Positions 22,850-36,960 are shown, counted from the stretch's first letter. The stretch: 64,000 nt of DNA from Thysanoteuthis rhombus (GCA_963457665.1 OY735212.1:56669038-56733037), one strand, 5' to 3'. Numbers and translations are program-made. The notes: a model not told the origin generated them from the letters alone.

Positions 22850-24055
22850 ACATACCTGTTAAGATAGGATGACAACCAGGCAAAACTGGAATGTCCCACG
22901 TGAAAATACTCTGAGAAGGTTTCGACTAGTGATGGGAATTATCTCCGGACAACTGGACAATATTACAAATCGATAGTTATTTAGACAGTCTGTATGTTCT
23001 TTAAGGATAATGGGAAACAATTATAACAACTGGTAATATATATTATTTTCATCCAATAATGATTGTGCCAGTAATTATTCAGAAATTTTACTGTCGAACT
23101 TCAGGATACCCGCTTCTTATGTTATTTCGTCCATTGTCAGCTCGGAACCCGGTTATCAAAGGAAGCATTGAAGAAAGACATATTTAGAAAACTCAATATC
23201 AAACCAAGCATCCAATTATACATTGCTTCAAGACATGTTCGATTTATTTTGTGAAAATCTTTTTATGACTTCAAGCAAGCGAAGAAGTGAACGAAGAAAA
23301 ATCTATTCTGATGGTTGTTCCTCACCACTCACAAACCAGTTGAGCAACTGCAGCTCTCTCAGCAAGGCGGGTATGGACGTGCAGAGAAGATAGAACCGAT
23401 TTCTAGGTTGGAATACCTTCAATAAAATTCCTTCGATTAGATAATATAAGCATGTCATAGGTGCATGACCTGTTGACATTTTTCAGTTCGGCTAACATTA
23501 TGTTCAACTGACTGTCCGCCCATACTGGCTTTATTGCTGTAAAGAACCAGCGTACAGGAGAAGGGGAAATTGAGGCAGAGTTAGGGGGATAAAAAGAGAT
23601 GGAGAGAAGTAATGACAAAGAGAGGCAACGAAGAGGGCCGATCTTTTAGTGCCTGGTGCCCCAGACAAGCTTACCTTCGGTTCCCCTTCAAAATGTTGCA
23701 TAATTTATTTACTTTGTTCTACAAGAAAAATAAATATATACGAATGGAAAGTTTATACCAATAATCAGATTATCGTTGGTCAAAAGAATTCCCTTTTAAG
23801 TTTCCCTTAGTTTCATGCAAGGAAAGAATTGTCAAATTTTCTCGAAAAATCTGATTTTGGTATCAGAAGATTTTCTTATTTCGACTGTTTTCTTCTGCTT
23901 TATTCATTCTCCCTTTCTTCCTTTTGAATTGGGAAAGTCCTAATGTAGACACACGACAGGCGCCCCCTAGCACTCGATGCCCTGGGCAATTGGCCATGTT
24001 GTTGGTAGCCTGAGCCATCCCTGACAAAGATATACATAGAAGAAGATCGGTGTAG
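22850..24055. other. No gene recognised
   Basis: AT-rich; no repeat family block or convincing frame seen. Confidence 0.4.
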
Positions 24056-24059
24056 AGAA

Positions 24060-24160
24060 AGACAGATAGAGAGAGAGAGAGAGACAGACAGACAGATAGA
24101 CAGACAGATAGACTGACAGGCAGACAGATAGACTGGCAGACAGACAGACAGACAGAGAGG
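24060..24160. repeat. (GACA/GATA)n
   Basis: Mixed AGAC/AGAT tetranucleotide repeat of about 100 bp. Confidence 0.9.
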
Positions 24161-24534
24161 GGGATCCAAGCAAAAGTTCAAGGAATGAAGCTGCCACGTC
24201 TTTATATTTTTGCCTTTGATTGCAATAGATGGCATCTTGCTGATATTTTTTCTCTTGTGTAATGTTCCGCTAAGCTTTATTTTTTGGCAAACCTGCAATC
24301 AGCCGAAATGTACAGCAAAGACACTAAATTAGCAAATTCACATCCAAGCTCTGGTGTTGGGGGTTGTTAGCCTACAAATGCATCAATTTCTTATACTTGT
24401 CTATCAAAACAATGAAAAAAAGATGATTAGAATTATCCATAAGTAATCTGTATTTTGTCAAAATTTAGATTAGATATGTTTGATTGGTAATAACTTTGCT
24501 GAAATATACACAGCTGACGATGTGAGACAATGTC

Positions 24535-24950
24535 AACAATATTTGATAGAAAGCATCAACCAAAACTGCCACAAAAGATGTCTTTCAGTTTCTAGGCTGG
24601 TTTGGCTGGCAGGTTGGCTGTGTATGTGTCGCACATACAGGCCGGATCTAATTCAGTCGTTCACTCATTAAAACTGCAATTTTTTTTTTATGATTGGTAT
24701 TTTAAGATTACCCCAAAGGTAAGTTTTTAGTAGGTGGGGGGGTCAATTCACAACATAGCTAAACTCGTCCCTTAGTTTGTGTCTACTTTGACTTTTTTCC
24801 AGCGATCACTGTCCCCAAAATTGAGATAAGTAACTTACTCTTTGACCAAATCTTCTTCCAATGTTTTAATTGATCACCCCTAACACAGCATGCTACCAAA
24901 GGACAATGGACACTTGATGGTTTCTATTGAGTGACTAACTAGGCTTGTAT
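24535..24950 (+). repeat. Family A copy 4
   Basis: One of the fullest copies. In order it has CATCAACCAAAACTGCCAC, GCTGGTTTGGCTGGCAGG, GTGTCGCACATACAGGCC, CGATCACTGTCCCCAAAATT, AATTGATCACCCC, ACACAGCATGCTACCAAAGG and TTTCTATTGAGTGACTAAC. It is useful as the reference copy for a consensus. Confidence 0.75.
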
Positions 24951-26329
24951 TCATTTTAGTGTAACAAAAGTCTACATCGTTGGAATGATGATTCTTTCTG
25001 GGGGAAAATGTTGACTTGGATGATGGACTCGAATTGGAAAAATACGAACATCTGCAAAGAAAATGTCGAAGATATGGCTGGATAGCAAAAATATTTCTTA
25101 TCGAAATAGAATGTTGAGGTTTTATCAGCTACTCAATTTTGGCACACCTGGCTAAGCCTGGAATATCTACATCATAAACAAAATCGAGGCGCTCATGCAA
25201 GAGTGGGTCTTGCGATGGAAACAAAAAAAAATGTTTCTATGAACGGAAGAGTTTTTATTTTTATTTTTGATAAACATAACATTCCTCTTAACAACTGCAT
25301 AGAAAATAGCTTACATGAATTTAGAAAGCTTTGAACCGGTGAGATAAAAAGTTAATTCATGGGGAATAACTTTTGTGTCTTATCTTTGGCCCACAGCCTT
25401 TTATAAGTACCAGAACTGAATTTTCAAAAAGGCCTCAAGATCGGATATGCTTTTGGAAGTCCTATACTGTGACATGAAAAACAAATCCTGGCGATATCGA
25501 AAGTTATAACTGGAGCGGCTTCGGTTGGTTGTAATATTTCAGTCCACAAATTATGCCTGATCCGGGCGTTAGAATTTTTTAAAATCTTTGTTGGAGGCAG
25601 TACTGAAGGTTTTTGCACGTTACTTATATGAAATTATTCATGAATCTCGTCTTGGAATTGTCTCAGAACTCGAATTCAACCACCAAGTTTTTCCACCCAT
25701 AACTACCGCAGCGAAAATATTATTTTTCTTACTTCAGAATGAAATTCTCTTTAACAATTGATCACATATAGCAGATAATTACCTATTTTGTCTTACCGCA
25801 TGTCATTCTACTAATTCAAATTTAGCGAGAGAGAAATACCAACGTAAACGTATGGAAACCCCTTCGTTAAGAAGTACTAATGTCCTGATTTGCCAAAAAT
25901 TTTAAACAGTTTCGCCCAAATCACGCCGATGGATATCGAGACTGTTAAAGAGGGTAAACGAAAAACTGCAACGGAATCAGGGCTGTGCTTATGGTTGATT
26001 CGTCCATGAAAAAATCAATATATTCCCTGTCATAAAATTAAGAGAACGCTCCGAGTTTGTTTTTTTGTTTTTTTGTTTTTTTCTACCGGTGCAACATCTA
26101 CGAAATCAAACTAACAAGAATTTGTGTTCCCAGTGTTGGGAGATCGGAAACTTTTGTAGCCTTAGTATGATGAAGGGAAGTTAATTTGAAAATCAGCTTT
26201 GAAATCCTGGTATTCACCTGGAATCATGCAGTGGCGAAATCAACAAACAATATGCCGATAATACTTCAGTATGTGAAATTGCTTAAAGGTGACTATGTTA
26301 GAGCTGCGTTGGACAGGAGTCTTCTTTCC

Positions 26330-26330
26330 T

Positions 26331-26372
<42 letters not shown>

Positions 26373-26735
26373 CAATTTGCTGTCCATATCTATCTACCAA
26401 TTCGCTGTTCCTACCTATCTACTGTTTTGCTTTTCATAGCTATTTATCTGCTGTCCATATCTATTTTCTGTTCATATCAATCTATATATTTGACTAACTC
26501 TGTTAATATCTAACTATATAACTATCAATCTATGTACATATCTATTTAACTATTCATAACTATCTAACTTCGACCACATTTATCTATGTTCTTATCAATC
26601 TATCTGTTAATATCTATCTATTAACTGGAATCCATCCAACTGTTCATATCCATCTAACTTCGTTCATATATACCTATGTTCATATCAATCTATCTATAAA
26701 TTGGAATCTATCCAACAGTTCTTATCTATCTATTC
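26330..26735. repeat. (TCTA)n with long degenerate tail
   Basis: Pure core at 26330-26372. For a further 360 bp, TATCTA and CTATC words recur at irregular spacing, as in an old decayed array. Confidence 0.85.
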
Positions 26736-27304
26736 TATCCATCTGAATCCTCACAGACAACGATTTGATGATTCACCTCAAAGATATTATTGCGGGCAAA
26801 TATTGCCAGATTTGTTTTAGATTTTGTACAGCTGTCTTTCGTTTATCTTTCGCTATAGATATGTGGTTACATTTAAACTGTGGCATAACGTTTACACCAG
26901 TCTCTAATACTAACAGACAAAAACAGATTTATTGATAGATATGGAAATGTATGAATGAATAGAAAGAGAGAGAGAAAAATAAAAAGAAACAGATTTAATG
27001 GTTTTAGGCTGTCCAAATCTCTCTGATGGAACACTGTCACTATTAATTTTGGACTGTTTTTTTCTTTCATCTTATTTTTGTTGCCCGCGTTGTCTATACA
27101 TTTGACGACCGTTTGCTGAACAGATCGGAATTGATAGAAGAAAACTAATAAGGATATTGATGATAATTAAATAGATTTATTGATGAATATGATCATACAG
27201 GTAGATAGATCGATTTGTTGGCTTTGGTATTTTTCTTAGAAATCAGAAAATGAAAAAGTGGAATTTTACCTATACACATACTGGTGAGCACGCGTGCGCA
27301 CGCA

Positions 27305-27331
27305 CGCACACACACACACACACACACAAAA

Positions 27332-27401
<70 letters not shown>
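27305..27401. repeat. (CA)n(TA)n
   Basis: CA at 27305-27328 and TA at 27332-27401 with one ACA interruption. Confidence 0.95.
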
Positions 27402-27404
<3 letters not shown>

Positions 27405-27539
27405 TTGCACTATCAGACCCACTTAGTATCTACATGTGTATTTGTTTGAATGTAAGGGTTCTGCCTAGAATTACAGTAACATTGTGAATAGAACCACTCT
27501 CTAAAACCCTTAAATGATTTTTCTCTGAAAACTTTTTAC

Positions 27540-27720
27540 GGGGTTTAATAAATTAATGATAAATTGGTCCATAGTTTGTGCCCACTCAGTTTTGAAATTT
27601 CTGCTGCTTTAATAGCCTTCAAATAGTGACAACAGTAATTTGTTCACTGATCATCCGTCTTTTCTGTTTTTTGATTGATCATCCCCAACACATGCTCTTG
27701 GGTCATGTCATGAGCCCTAA
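27540..27720 (+). repeat. Family A copy 5 (3' part only)
   Basis: AAATTGGTCCATAGTTTGTG, TTCACTGATCATCCG and TTGATTGATCATCCCCAACA match the distal half of family A. The proximal half is absent; a long (TA)n array lies about 140 bp upstream. Confidence 0.6.
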
Positions 27721-28334
27721 CCAAGCCCGAACCTAAAAGATTTTTTCATTACAACCCCAATGACACTCCACCCTCTCTAACACCAAGGAATAGAAAATTA
27801 TAATCATATTATTGTTATTTCTAAAAAAAATAAGATTGAAAGTCAAACTAACTGTGTCTGCAATAATGCAAGAACCTCCAATCACTGGTATACTTCCTAC
27901 TAATGAAACTCTCTCTACTATCCCAAATGGTTCTTTCAAACTAAGAATTCTAATCATCAACCCTTTCCAGTTTTAATCACTTGTTTTATTACACATCTTT
28001 CTCTTCCCAACTGTAATGTCTGCAGAACAACCAACCTCTTAGAGACCTGACCCCTGAATGACCCCAACTCGCACAAGTCAGTAACCAACCCTCAAGACAG
28101 CCATCACTATCAATTCAGTACTCTGACCCATAGCAGCAGGGTGGACTGAAAGTAAAAAAAATCATTTTACTGATCCTACATAAACATATATTGCTTTACC
28201 AACGCTGAAGATATCAGACATTTCCCCTGAAGATGAAGGTTTTTCGCATCAAAACACGTTCAGACTGACTCTGAGTGTAAATAAGTAATTCTCTATACAC
28301 AACACATTCCGGTTCAATCGCTACCTTTAACAGT

Positions 28335-28440
28335 ACATCTCTCTGTCTCTGTCTCTCTGTCTCTCTGTCTCTCTCTCTCTCTGCCCTTCCCTCTCTCTCT
28401 CTCCCTCTCACCCTCTTTCTCCACCCCTCTCTCTCTCTGT
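28335..28440. repeat. (CT)n-rich
   Basis: CTCTGT and CTCTCT words with CCC interruptions. Confidence 0.9.
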
Positions 28441-28444
28441 ATGC

Positions 28445-29445
28445 TTGTACGCACGTACGTATTAAACTATATTCTGTCTGTAATTGAAGGTTACTATTTT
28501 GAAACCTTAGTTAGATTCTATTTTTGTTCAATTACGCAATGTACTTTTTAAATTGCCTTAAGTAAAATCATACAGTAATTTTCCGAGTACTTACTGGGAA
28601 CTAAAACATGATCTTTAGTCCTTAAAAAAAATCTTCCATAGAAATTTCATTTCTTTCTATGGAAGCTTATGTATTTATTCGTTTCTAAATTATGGTCGTT
28701 TCGTCTTTCTTTAGGAAATTGGTACTTACTGATAGAAATATTGATGCGTGTCGATTTGTCCCCCTCAAAATTTATGGTCAATTAACATCGTCAATAAATC
28801 AATAAAGTGACAGGAGAATTGAAAAACCATAGCCACCAAGTGTTCTATCGTTTTTAAATACACTTGTGCTGGTGTGTTCTTTACAACAATCCAGGCCGTA
28901 ACGTTTTGTCTCTTTCACTAGATCACTATCTTTCGCAAGATTTTTTTTCGGTGATGGGGAGCTTTTATTCGGGGTCGGACCTTATTCTTAGTAGTTTAAT
29001 AATTTGCTTGAATGTTCTACCGCCCTTAGTCATAACGTCTTGTCTAACGACTTGCAAATTGGCAGCAGGACGAAACACCGAAAAATTCTTGTTTTTTTTT
29101 TTTTTAATTTTTGGAGAAAAGACTCTTTTGTCCCTTTTGGTGACGTTTTTAACTGGTGCAGTATATCAAAGACAAATAGATTCCTAGATGGTTCTATTTT
29201 CGATATTTCCGGATGGAAAACGCCAGTGAGGTCAGAAATAGAATGTATTCTGACTATATTCATCTTTCAACTGAATAACTTACACGACCTCATATTTTGA
29301 CGCTACGATTGTTCAATTATTGACTGTGATGGCAAGTTTTCCATAATTTTGAGGTAAAATGTTTTTTCATAAACCAATAATCTAAACCTATGGGGAAAGT
29401 GACACATTCGGAGGAAAAATGCTGCAATGTGACGAGTGCAAAAAA
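28445..29445. other. No gene recognised
   Basis: Overlapping frames at 28864-29300 begin at ATG/TGT contexts but share a T-run and show no recognisable motif. Confidence 0.35.
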
Positions 29446-29449
29446 TAAC

Positions 29450-29690
29450 AACGCCACAGGTTTGTTTTGTCACTCAATAGAAACCATCGTGTGACCAACG
29501 CCTTTTGGTGGCATCTCATGTTGGGGATGATCAATCAAAAAATGGAATAAGGCGTTATCAATCAATGAATTATTCCTCTCGCTTCTTGTTGGATCACTAA
29601 AAAGCAAGCGCAAACGAAGGACCAATTTAGCATAAACTTGAATTTTAAATTGAATTCCTCCTCTAAAAACCTTTTTGGAAGGCTTGAAAA
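29450..29690 (-). repeat. Family A copy 6 (3' part, inverted)
   Basis: The plus strand shows the complement of the distal blocks: GTCACTCAATAGAAACCATC, GTTGGGGATGATCAATCAA, GGATCACTAAAAAGCAAG and GACCAATTTAGCATAAAC. It is clearly the same family in the opposite orientation. Confidence 0.65.
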
Positions 29691-30059
29691 AGTTGTCTTT
29701 TAAGACATAAAGAAGAGTGAGTATTGAAATATTCAGCCTTCTTGCTCCATTTGTGCAGCGTGTACGCTTGATTCATACATGCATGCAATCGTACATAACC
29801 AGTCAACCACACCAACTAAAACACTAAAGAAATTTATGTGTACATGTTTGGTAGATGGTTTCTAACGCACGTATCAATTGACTGGAGATCGTGTAAAAGA
29901 ACACGTGAACTCACCAACTAATACTAAGTACGATTTAATAACAACTCAGCATAACAACTTGATATGTGTGTGTGGGGAGGGGTTAGAATATATTTGAGTG
30001 AGATATATGAGAATGTGTGTGATACATATGCATGCTGTTGAGTCATTTATGTTTGAGAG

Positions 30060-30680
30060 TAAAGTATAGATATCTAAAATATATATATATATATACATAT
30101 ATATGTGTGTGTGTCTATGTGTGTAGATATGGGAGTGAGAGGAGATGTATGTATCTGTGAGATATATATAGGGGAGACTGGGGTTAGTTTAGCACAGAGG
30201 CAGTCAAATCACTAGCTTTAATTTTTGTTTCGGCCACTGGATAACATCACTAAGGGAATTGCTTTTCATTGTAACGATTGGCCACATTTGCATTTTAATG
30301 AATTAATTTCACACGAAGTTACAGTCAACTAAATCAAAATGTTCCAACTAGCTCCAGCTCCACATGTACGACATAAGCTACATAATAAAATCAGGGCTAA
30401 AAAGGGAGGCAGCGTTTGATAAACACTGCTGGGGGGTCACGTTAATATAATTGTTTTGTTTTTAAAATCCTCGAAACGGTTACAATATGAACAACTGATG
30501 ATCCCAACAACAGTGAAATTACGCATTGTATCTTATCAACAAAGTATATACAAAACTGGGGGAAACAATGAACAAAATTGAATAAATTGCATTGACAGAT
30601 ATTGGGAAATAAGTGACTGAAATGACCTAAAAAATATTTTGTAAACGTTTTCTAAAGTTGAGTGTCTAAACAGTAAGAAT
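30060..30680. other. Possible MITE edge at 30175; otherwise nothing
   Basis: GGGGAGACTGGGGTTAGTTT at 30173 resembles the GGGGAGACTGGGG start seen at ends of many invertebrate MITEs. No matching complement was found within 1 kb. Confidence 0.25.
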
Positions 30681-30684
30681 TTCT

Positions 30685-30687
<3 letters not shown>

Positions 30688-30758
<71 letters not shown>
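30688..30758. repeat. (TA)n
   Basis: Pure TA of about 70 bp. Confidence 0.95.
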
Positions 30759-30762
<4 letters not shown>

Positions 30763-31798
30763 CGTACATAAGTAGGCTCATCAATAAGTCCACAGTTTAA
30801 TGATGAAAACCATTTATGAAGAAAATCACTGTTGTACACACAATATACCCTAAAGTTCTCAATGAATTTTAACTTTTTTCAAATGATCGGCCATGGGCTA
30901 AAAAGAGTCCATGAAATATTTAGCTTGATCCAAGGATATTCGCTTGGATTAGAGAGGGGAAGGTTTTCTTGGATTCATCCCGATAAATACCCATAAATAT
31001 CTTCAAATTGCAAAGTATCCCTTGATCTAGACCCAAATTAAGTCAGTTCTTCCTCAGCTCATGACCAACCATGCGATGAAATATCATTGGAATCCATCGA
31101 GGACTTTTGGAGATTCGGTGTGGACAAAAAAACATTTTGAAACAAAATGATTTCGACTCAAGTGATTTAGACCAAAGTACCCAGAGCAAAAGACAAAAGT
31201 TGATCTAAAAAAACCTGCAATGCGCATGTCATTTGAAATCTGCAAAAGCAATGGCAAAAATAGAGACAGGAAATCCAATTAATGTCGTATCATTCTACGC
31301 CGTTTTGTTATAATGCAGTTGAGAAAAAATAGAAATACATTACGTGAAACTTTGTTGGTCAGATAGCAAATTTGGTGATTTTTCTTACTAAACATATTGG
31401 TCGTTGGATTGTGACGCTATAACAGATTGAATAGTCCCTATGACTATCAATATGCCCGTGGTAAGATAAGTGTTGCTTCGACATTCTTTCATTTAAAGCC
31501 ATCGCTTTCTTAACGATGCCTTACCTGTGCCTGGAATCAATCAAATAGTGTTTTGTTACCTAGCTTTAAATATCTCAATTGTAACAAATTTTATTGTGAT
31601 TTTCGGGTTTGAATTCTTTCAGTCCTCATATCGACTGATGAGCTAGATTAAAGAACAGAAAGCCAAAGTAAAATGTAGTATCAAACTTTGGAAAAGAGCA
31701 AAAAACGAATATTACCTATATGATTTCATGTATCTATTTTCGCGATCGCTTGAGCAAGACACACAGTCAGGGTTTTTTTTATCAGACCTTATGTACAA

Positions 31799-31810
31799 AC
31801 ACACACACAC

Positions 31811-31904
<94 letters not shown>
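31799..31904. repeat. (CA)n(TA)n
   Basis: CA at 31799-31848 with one G, then TA to 31904. Confidence 0.95.
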
Positions 31905-31907
<3 letters not shown>

Positions 31908-32232
31908 TAGTTTCGTGTTGCTTAATCGATGGTGATAGTACCCAAGATAGGACAACCAAACTGGCATCAACTTAACAGAAATAGCTATCCATAATACATC
32001 CAATCCAGAAACTCAATTTAGAACTGACCAGACTAAACATTGACTCTACCCTCAACGCATATACACGGGAACAGAAAACAATTTAAAAACTTGAAAATGA
32101 AATTTCATCAAAGATAAAAAATATATATATATATATATACTCCGTAAAAATATCCCTCTTGTATATAAACAGACATAATTGGTTGTCCTTCGATCGTAAT
32201 GGTTGCCTGAAGCTGATTGGTAACAAAGAAAT

Positions 32233-32235
<3 letters not shown>

Positions 32236-32285
<50 letters not shown>
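32236..32285. repeat. (TA)n
   Basis: Pure TA. A shorter run of the same type lies at 32120-32139. Confidence 0.95.
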
Positions 32286-32287
<2 letters not shown>

Positions 32288-32507
32288 TTTCAGATAAGAG
32301 TTTTATATGATACAATGCAATTTATAATCGCTTTGTCGGATCATATATATCCGTTTCTTAATACATAATTAAGTATGTAAGCATGAGAAAATTCCCCAAA
32401 ACAGATCTGTTCCGTATTTAATTGTACTTTTCAATTGGAGAAAATATATTATCCTGTTTAGCTTTTGTCTTCATATACAACAAGAGCATTTATTTCCAAA
32501 TCTCTCA

Positions 32508-32510
<3 letters not shown>

Positions 32511-32561
<51 letters not shown>
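32511..32561. repeat. (TA)n
   Basis: Pure TA of about 50 bp. Confidence 0.95.
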
Positions 32562-32563
<2 letters not shown>

Positions 32564-32999
32564 TATGATCACGCCCATAAATGTAGAACATTCCATATCG
32601 TAATGCAAAAACTGAAATAAATTGCTTGTCATGCGATACACTGATGAATATTCATGGATAATTATTCATCTCTCAATTGCATAGAGAAGGCTATGTGCAA
32701 CGCCGATTGAGAATCTACCTTTGATGCGATCACCCTTCACTTAGTGGTGCCCGTTTTGTTCCGATATAACTGACAACCCAATCAGAGGTACATTTAAGAG
32801 ATAATGAAGAAATTCATCACATTCTCACTTTCCTCATACATAGAGGACCTATTCAATAATGAAGCCAGGTTGACCTTCCATCAGCTCCAAGGACTCGCCC
32901 AACTGGGAAACGACAGGAAACTTGAATAATTGACTCCTGCCAACGAAGTGTATACATTCATTCGTGTCTGTCCGTTTATCTGTGCATCTCACTATGCGT

Positions 33000-33240
33000 C
33001 CGTCAGCCTGTTTGTCCTAACAACATCTCCAAAAACTCTTAAGTGAATTTCAGTGAAATTTGGTTGAAGGATCGGAAACCCGGTACGGAAGAAGTGATCA
33101 CATTTTTGGATGGATTCATGGTTTTCATCTCCTGGTTCATAGCTATAAGTTAACACCACAAAATACCTCCGAAAGCTTCCAATGAATTTCAGTGACATTT
33201 TGTCGTACGGTGGACCATGGCTTATGGGAACTGTTTGATT
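33000..33240 (+). repeat. Family B repeat (GAATTTCAGTGAAATTT type), copy 1
   Basis: CCTGTTTGTCCTAACAACAT, then CTCCAAAAACTCTTAAGTGA and ATTTCAGTGAAATTTGGTTG. A second subunit with ATGAATTTCAGTGACATTTT lies 140 bp further on. This text (a phrase about undoing the last bases of a TTTCA-TGAAATTT palindrome) recurs at 54.5 kb. It is non-coding. Confidence 0.45.
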
Positions 33241-33349
33241 TTGAGATGGACTCAGGAATTATTTTTTAATCATTACTTCCATTGTATCGCAATTATCAGT
33301 AAATTGATTCTATTTCAATGTTTGTTGACAGTAGGATTAGTAGAGGTAT

Positions 33350-34290
33350 AGTGCATTGCAAGAGTCTAGAAACCCCTAGTAATTTTACAGGTCATTGAAA
33401 AATCTGGTATTTTGTAAATTTCTATTCAATTGGATTTACAAAGGTGTTCTATTTTTTCTTTTCTTTTCTTCGAATAGTTCCACAAAAGCTCAGGTAATAT
33501 CTCAAAACATCATCCAGAGTGGGAGGTTCTAAACAACTCTCCTGTGCTCAAAGTGAGACAACTATTGAAGTGAAACGTGTAGGCAAAAGGCATAATGAAA
33601 ATTGCAAGCAGCTGAAGATATTAGAATCTTCTGTTTCAAAGATCTGTAGCTGATAAGCAATCGAAAGAAATTTTGTAATACAGATATATAAGGCAACCTG
33701 CAACGATAATAGAACGTACCAAAAAAGTTAAAGAAAAGAAAGTTACTTATTGACCATTTCTTCGCTTTAGACTAAATCAAGAGTCAGTTTTCTCCATTGT
33801 TAACAATTTTATCTGATACGATGAATCATATTCTGAGAAAATATCATGACTTGAAGGCTTGTAGATTTTGGAAGAAACCATTGATGATAAAGACCCATTC
33901 GTTGAAGAACAGAAAATTCCGTAACAGACTTGAATTGAGCAGAATTGGTCGAATATAGTTTAGTCCGATTAATCCATTTTCAAACATCTTTTTGAACAAT
34001 CTAAAATGCCTATATGAATACCACGAGGATCAGACCAAACAAGAGATCGGTTCACAAAATCTATAATTGAACATTCTACTAATGCCATGCTTCTCTGATA
34101 ATAGTCGAAGACTTTTTCTGTCACCAAAAGTGACTATGAATTCAGAGATATACTTGGCCGTCTTCGAGTTACACCTTTTACGATTCATGAAATAGTACGA
34201 TTATTTTACTAACGAAAAAACCTACCATAGATCATCTGAAATAAGTACTAAAGACAATTTTGGCACAAAATCAAAGTTTTATCTATCTGT
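33350..34290 (+). pseudogene. Tc1/mariner-like transposase relic
   Basis: The left end GTGCATTGCAAGAGTCTAGA, followed by AACCCCTAGTAATTTT, resembles Tc1-type termini. Inside, one frame gives KACRFWKKPLMIKTHSLKNR (family RKKPLI-K-NRKARL). The adjacent frame gives NWSNIV*SD*SIFKHL (33943-33990), matching the WSKVLWSDESKF block that holds the first catalytic aspartate, with stops replacing W and E. Frames shift repeatedly and no right-hand inverted repeat was found, so it is dead and probably truncated. Confidence 0.45.
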
Positions 34291-34299
34291 ACCAGACAA

Positions 34300-36240
34300 T
34301 TATATTTAAATATGTAGCAAGAAATATAAATAATTTGACAACCGTGTATTTACCTCGAATAAAGTTTACTTATAAGGTTTCAATTCTCCCCGATGTGATT
34401 GTTATTATACATATAACAGTGCTGTATAATCAGTAATATTTACAATAGTTCCTGACCATGGACTATTCTTTTCCATGTAAGAATCACTTGCAATGCGTTT
34501 CTAAGATGAAACCTTAAGAAAGACGTTCACATTATATGTACAAGAATATTTCAACACGAAAGAGATGAAAAGATATCAAAGCAGTGGCACAAAATTGCTA
34601 TTTATAACAACATGCACCTAAACTATATAAAATAAATATGTTCTACTTCTACACTGCATTGATAATCTTCGTGTATTTTATGTTGAAGTATCATTATTCG
34701 GTATTTTTAAAGTCTCTGCAATTGTTTTGACACAGTTAGCAGGTATGTATTCTCCTTACGAGTCCTGTTTTCTTTAATATTAATATGTACGCGCTACAAT
34801 TATCCTTTAATAGTAGTTCCTTGGTGGATTCGAAACACCAATAGCTGGAATTATAGAATTAACACTAACTGACGGCGCAACAAAGGTATATTTACAAGGG
34901 AAAATAGTTTTTGATATAAATCTTTGTTCCTGACTTTTGGAAATCTTTTTCATTTCCCACACTAAAACTCTTGTTACATGTTTCCAAATTGGAGAATATC
35001 TGTGCGTATGCGTGAGTTTTTTTTTTGTTTTTTTTTTCTATGACAAAAGCATTTTCTTGGTTAAATTGAGTCTTCATAGAAAGTTTGGTGTAAATCACTT
35101 TTATGATTTAGCCATAAATTGCGTTATTTCGAATTTAATAGAGAAAATCCTCAAAGATTTATATCTGGCGAGTTTCAGAGCAATATCCGTGTCTCGTTGT
35201 AATTTAGAAAGTAATTTTCAATATGGATCTCTAAAAGGCCTCTACATTTTTCAAAAATTGGTTGAGTTTCGTAAAAGTTATAAAATCAAAATCATCAATT
35301 TGTGAAAAAACTCAACTTACTCATATTAATTCCCTGCCTATTCCTCCCGAATTCAATGTTTGATCGTAAAATTGTTCACAATGAATTTACATTACACATG
35401 GAGTAGTTCTATTCAGCCATGTGAGCTTGAATTAATTCCTGGCGAGATTGGGTGAATGGTATAAAAAAATGAAGAAAACCCCAAAAGATGAAAAACTAAT
35501 ATGAAGTAATAACAAATATATTGAGTAATAAATGTCATGACTTTTTTAAGCAGATAAAGAAGTCCACTTGTAATTAGACTGTGGTAACTTTGGGTTATGA
35601 AAAAAGGAAAGAATGTATATAGTTCACAATGAGACACTTTTAATTGTTGCTACAGCAGTTGGCCATAAAAATGATGTCACAGACATCTGCCCTCTAAGGT
35701 TGAAATCTGAAAGTATCTTATGTAAAAAGAAAAAGTCACAAAAATATTCAATTTAAAAGCGTCTACCTTTATTTCTTTTAATTCTCCTCTAGAAACATTT
35801 ATCCCCAACCAAATTCATAATTCCTGCAATAATCAAATTTCTTATGAACTCTGAATAAGTTTTATCGATAAAACATCGGACTATAAAAAAAAAACTCACT
35901 CAATGGAATCAACTACAACCGATTACTTTGAAATTCACTATTTGTAAGACTAAGAGAAGTATAGAGTACGATTTGGCTCATTTAGCATGGCATGGCTCTG
36001 CGAGATTGTATTTAGCCAAGGGTTTGACGCTGTTCTTCTAGCTGCCCTCTCTTCGTGGCAGCGAAAAGGATAATCAGCAATAATTGATACGCAACAACGT
36101 AGAAGCATTTTTGAAAAGGGAAGCAAAGATCAAGACAGTTCTCACAACAGGCAAATGGAATTCACATACATCTTATACATAGGTTGATACAATCGGATGA
36201 TACATTTGGAAGAAAATATAGGTTTTGACCATTATAATTT
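34300..36240. other. No gene recognised
   Basis: AT-rich. The long open frame at 34937-35305 starts at a non-ATG codon and runs through a T-rich stretch encoding Phe; it is not convincing. Confidence 0.35.
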
Positions 36241-36249
36241 GTATCGGAT

Positions 36250-36560
36250 AATACATCAAAGCGTTAGTTTCCAAGTTGGTCCTGTTGGCTTGTTATGTAT
36301 TCATCATGCACACAGATGGAGCTTAAGGGCTGAAAATTCACACATTTACTCTTTATCATGTGTACAGTATTTTTTTTTTGTTTTTTGTTTTTTTGAACAT
36401 TCTCTTGGTATTTTTCGACGCTGGTTTCAATTTGCAATATACATCCAGGCAAGATTGTTCATCTAGTTATAGATCAGCAATACTCGCACTTTTTTATTCT
36501 TTGAATTCTGACTTTATTGGAGATCACTGTCCCAAAAGGAGGTTTGACTTACCATTCGAT
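36250..36560 (+). repeat. Family A copy 7 (degenerate)
   Basis: Recognisable blocks are AAGTTGGTCCTGTTGGC, ACACAGATGGAGCTTAAGGG (followed by CTGAAAATTCACACATTTAC) and GAGATCACTGTCCCAAAAGG. A T-rich insertion or divergence separates the halves. The copy ends just before the longest (TA)n array in the window. Confidence 0.5.
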
Positions 36561-36571
36561 AGAACCTCTTT

Positions 36572-36960
<389 letters not shown>

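Noticed and set aside
23900-24298. Leu/Ser/Cys-rich frame resembling a secreted repeat protein
   Set aside because: It is a direct reading of the (GACA/GATA)n array; the frame depends on the 4-bp repeat.
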